A stretch of DNA of 55,330 nt from positions 1 through 55,330 of the forward strand of contig NZ_JAUOQM010000025.1 in NCBI RefSeq assembly GCF_030547685.1, read 5' to 3'. A program made the position numbers and the translations under genes. Of this stretch, positions 54,034 through 55,330 are shown in pieces. The notes beneath the pieces are model-generated. The model was not told the origin of the DNA, did not search any database, and saw only the letters and a list, made by a program, of their open reading frames with translations. This DNA is from Gilvimarinus sp. 2_MG-2023. GTDB lineage: Bacteria > Pseudomonadota > Gammaproteobacteria > Pseudomonadales > Cellvibrionaceae. Each line of letters opens with the position of its first letter. Positions within the stretch are counted from its first letter, which is position 1.

Positions 54034-54765
54034 ATGAATTTGGGTAAGTACTCCAAGCTTGTCGATCTAGAAGCAAAAAATGAGCTTCAAAAATGCCTAT
54101 ATGTGGCCTTTTATCTTAAGGCTACAAAGGGGCATATTGAGTTTTCAGTCTCAGATATTGTTGCGGTTTTTGAAAAGCTACATTTTTCCAAACCTAATAT
54201 ATCTAGGTTAAAGAGGAATATTTCATCCTCCAGAGACTTTATTCGCGGTAGTGCCACGAGTCTATACAAAGTTCATGGTAAGACCCTGACTCAGCTGGAA
54301 AAAGAGATTCCGGAAGTGTCTGAGAAATCCGAAGAAATAGTATCTGATGATTTAATACTGCCTGAATCGCTATTTTTGGGTACAAGAGGTTTTATCGAAT
54401 CATTATCCAAGCAAATAAATGCATCGTATGAAAACAACCTTTTCGATGGCTGTGCTGTGTTAATGCGGAGGCTCTTGGAGATTCTGCTTATACTTTCATA
54501 TGAAAAACAAGGTATAGAGTCTCAAATAAAAAATAGCGATGGCAGTTACAAGCTCCTCAATGGCATTGCTGCTGATGCCAAGGCCAATTCCACTTTAGGC
54601 CTTTCAAGAAAGACCAAAGATAACCTTGAAAAGTTTCGATTAGTCGGGAATTTTTCAGCACATAAAATTTACTATACCGCAAAGCGTAAAGATATTTCCG
54701 GAATCTCTCAGGAGTATAGAGCTTCAATTGAAGAGCTTTTGTATAAATCAGGTTTAATCAAATAG
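54034..54765 (+). CDS. Winged-helix plus DUF4145/HEPN-like protein (gene cassette)
   Basis: A 243-residue protein in two parts. Residues about 13-92 form a winged-helix-like domain (ELQKCLYVAFYL, FSKPNISRLKR, then a basic strand). Residues about 112-240 are helical with NNLFDGCAVLMRRLLEILL and RLVGNFSAH, the GNxxAH pattern of DUF4145, part of the HEPN superfamily that includes toxins and RNases; the Arg202 to His210 spacing is longer than the classic HEPN RNase motif. It lies 9 bp before the next gene, which shares its winged-helix domain. I read the two as one system, possibly defensive; this is inference. Confidence 0.65.
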   Translation: MNLGKYSKLVDLEAKNELQKCLYVAFYLKATKGHIEFSVSDIVAVFEKLHFSKPNISRLKRNISSSRDFIRGSATSLYKVHGKTLTQLEKEIPEVSEKSEEIVSDDLILPESLFLGTRGFIESLSKQINASYENNLFDGCAVLMRRLLEILLILSYEKQGIESQIKNSDGSYKLLNGIAADAKANSTLGLSRKTKDNLEKFRLVGNFSAHKIYYTAKRKDISGISQEYRASIEELLYKSGLIK

Positions 54766-54774
54766 GATATATAA

Positions 54775-55287
54775 ATGGAAACTACACGGGTAAAAATAAA
54801 TCTTCACTCTGGCGAAATTGAGCTAGAAGGCAGCGAAGAATTTGTAGAGAGTCAAATGGAAAACCTCGATTCAATTATTGAGCTTCTTTCGTCTGTACGG
54901 AAACCTGAATCTACTGATACTAACAATGATATTATTGGCGAAACTGAGGATGAAACACCTCAACAAGAAGGCCAGAGCCAAGGGAATATATCAGTTCCTA
55001 ACTCTTTCGGAGAATGGATGCATAAATTCAAAGATGACGTCAATGATCTAGAGAAGTGCCTATTAACGGCATACTATGTCCAAAACGGCTCTCCGCAAAA
55101 TGATTTCAAAACACGAGAGGTTAATAACTCTCTTAAAGAGCATGGAATTAAACTATCAAATCCATCCACGTCATTAAGACGGCTAGTTGAGAAGAAGTTA
55201 CTATTCCAAACAAGAAAAAATGGAGCCGTGAAATTTATGCGAGTATCGCAAGATGGCATGCAGCTGCTTAAGTCCCTGCTACGGTAA
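54775..55287 (+). CDS. Uncharacterised protein with shared winged-helix domain (gene cassette)
   Basis: A 170-residue protein. Residues 1-40 form a beta-strand plus helix (VKINLHSGEIELEGSEEFVE, then ENLDSIIELL). A flexible acidic linker covers about 41-75. Residues about 87-168 are homologous to the N-terminal domain of the preceding protein: DLEKCLLTAYYV against ELQKCLYVAFYL, and LSNPSTSLRRL against FSKPNISRLKR. It probably binds nucleic acid or its partner protein. AGGA precedes the ATG. Both genes sit in one cassette between attC 5 and the attC at the window end. Confidence 0.6.
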   Translation: METTRVKINLHSGEIELEGSEEFVESQMENLDSIIELLSSVRKPESTDTNNDIIGETEDETPQQEGQSQGNISVPNSFGEWMHKFKDDVNDLEKCLLTAYYVQNGSPQNDFKTREVNNSLKEHGIKLSNPSTSLRRLVEKKLLFQTRKNGAVKFMRVSQDGMQLLKSLLR

Positions 55288-55289
55288 TT

Positions 55290-55330
55290 GTATAACAAGT
55301 TGCGCAAGCGGGACATGAACTTGCCCCACT
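55290..55330 (+). repeat. Left part of attC site 6 (cut by window end)
   Basis: GTATAAC (55290-55296) follows the stop of the last gene by 3 bp, as attC left cores do, and CAAGTTGCGCAAGCGG is stem-like. The right core lies outside the window. Confidence 0.6.

Noticed and set aside
1-55330. CRISPR arrays, tRNA or rRNA genes, insertion sequences
   Set aside because: No regularly spaced repeats, no tRNA cloverleaf and no transposase was recognised by eye; a tRNAscan or ISfinder search could still find something.

Overview
The window looks like a chromosomal segment of a marine gammaproteobacterium, tentatively near the Cellvibrionaceae. I base this on gene content (tat, tamAB, ubiE-ubiJ-ubiB, minCDE, hemH), a serine-rich linker in a secreted lipoprotein, and an integron integrase next to min genes. 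No rRNA, CRISPR or tRNA gene was recognised, and the species is not certain.

Left part (1-13 kb): the end of tatB and tatC, a DUF2061 protein, then a methyl-accepting chemotaxis protein, a porin and a small PstS-like periplasmic protein in one direction. Facing them are a fused PP2C phosphatase/protein kinase and a formate/nitrite (FocA/NirC-type) channel. The channel has a clear sigma-54 promoter and several NtrC-like half sites upstream, suggesting nitrogen control. TamB and TamA follow.

Sulfur block (13-18.7 kb): a SulP transporter, a DUF442 sulfurtransferase/phosphatase and a persulfide dioxygenase form one operon, and two YeeE/YedE half-transporters form another. Between them lies a FisR-like sigma-54 activator with the expected sensor cysteines. 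Both operons have GG-N10-GC sigma-54 promoters, so the block reads as a persulfide-sensing and detoxification regulon.

Housekeeping block (18.7-37.2 kb): an RDD protein, the ubiquinone genes ubiE-ubiJ-ubiB, an S41 protease lipoprotein, glutaredoxin, a TraB/GumN protein, D-aminoacyl-tRNA deacylase, proline iminopeptidase, a PQQ-type sugar dehydrogenase, ferrochelatase, a TauE/SafE permease, TrmH, several uncharacterised secreted proteins and minCDE. A possible structured RNA lies upstream of hemH.

Integron (37.2-42.06 kb): an IntI-type integrase on the minus strand has a perfect LexA box just upstream. To its right are a repeat-rich attI-like zone and a short cassette array: DUF2798/LysR, an NTF2-like protein, AraC plus VOC, and a GST-like protein, separated by attC sites and ending in what appears to be a truncated attC.

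Right part (42-53.2 kb): a small four-cysteine protein, an amidohydrolase, a membrane AraC regulator, an MFS transporter, a YdeI protein, a GNAT remnant, a DUF748 protein, a spermidine-synthase-like methyltransferase-fold protein, IlvD, and an antitoxin whose ParE-like toxin has decayed.

End (53.24-55.33 kb): a second group of attC sites with no integrase beside it. It holds a membrane coiled-coil protein similar in layout to putative phage abortive-infection proteins, then a two-gene cassette. The two proteins of that cassette share a winged-helix-like domain, and one of them also has a DUF4145/HEPN-like domain. This is the best candidate for an undescribed system in the window.
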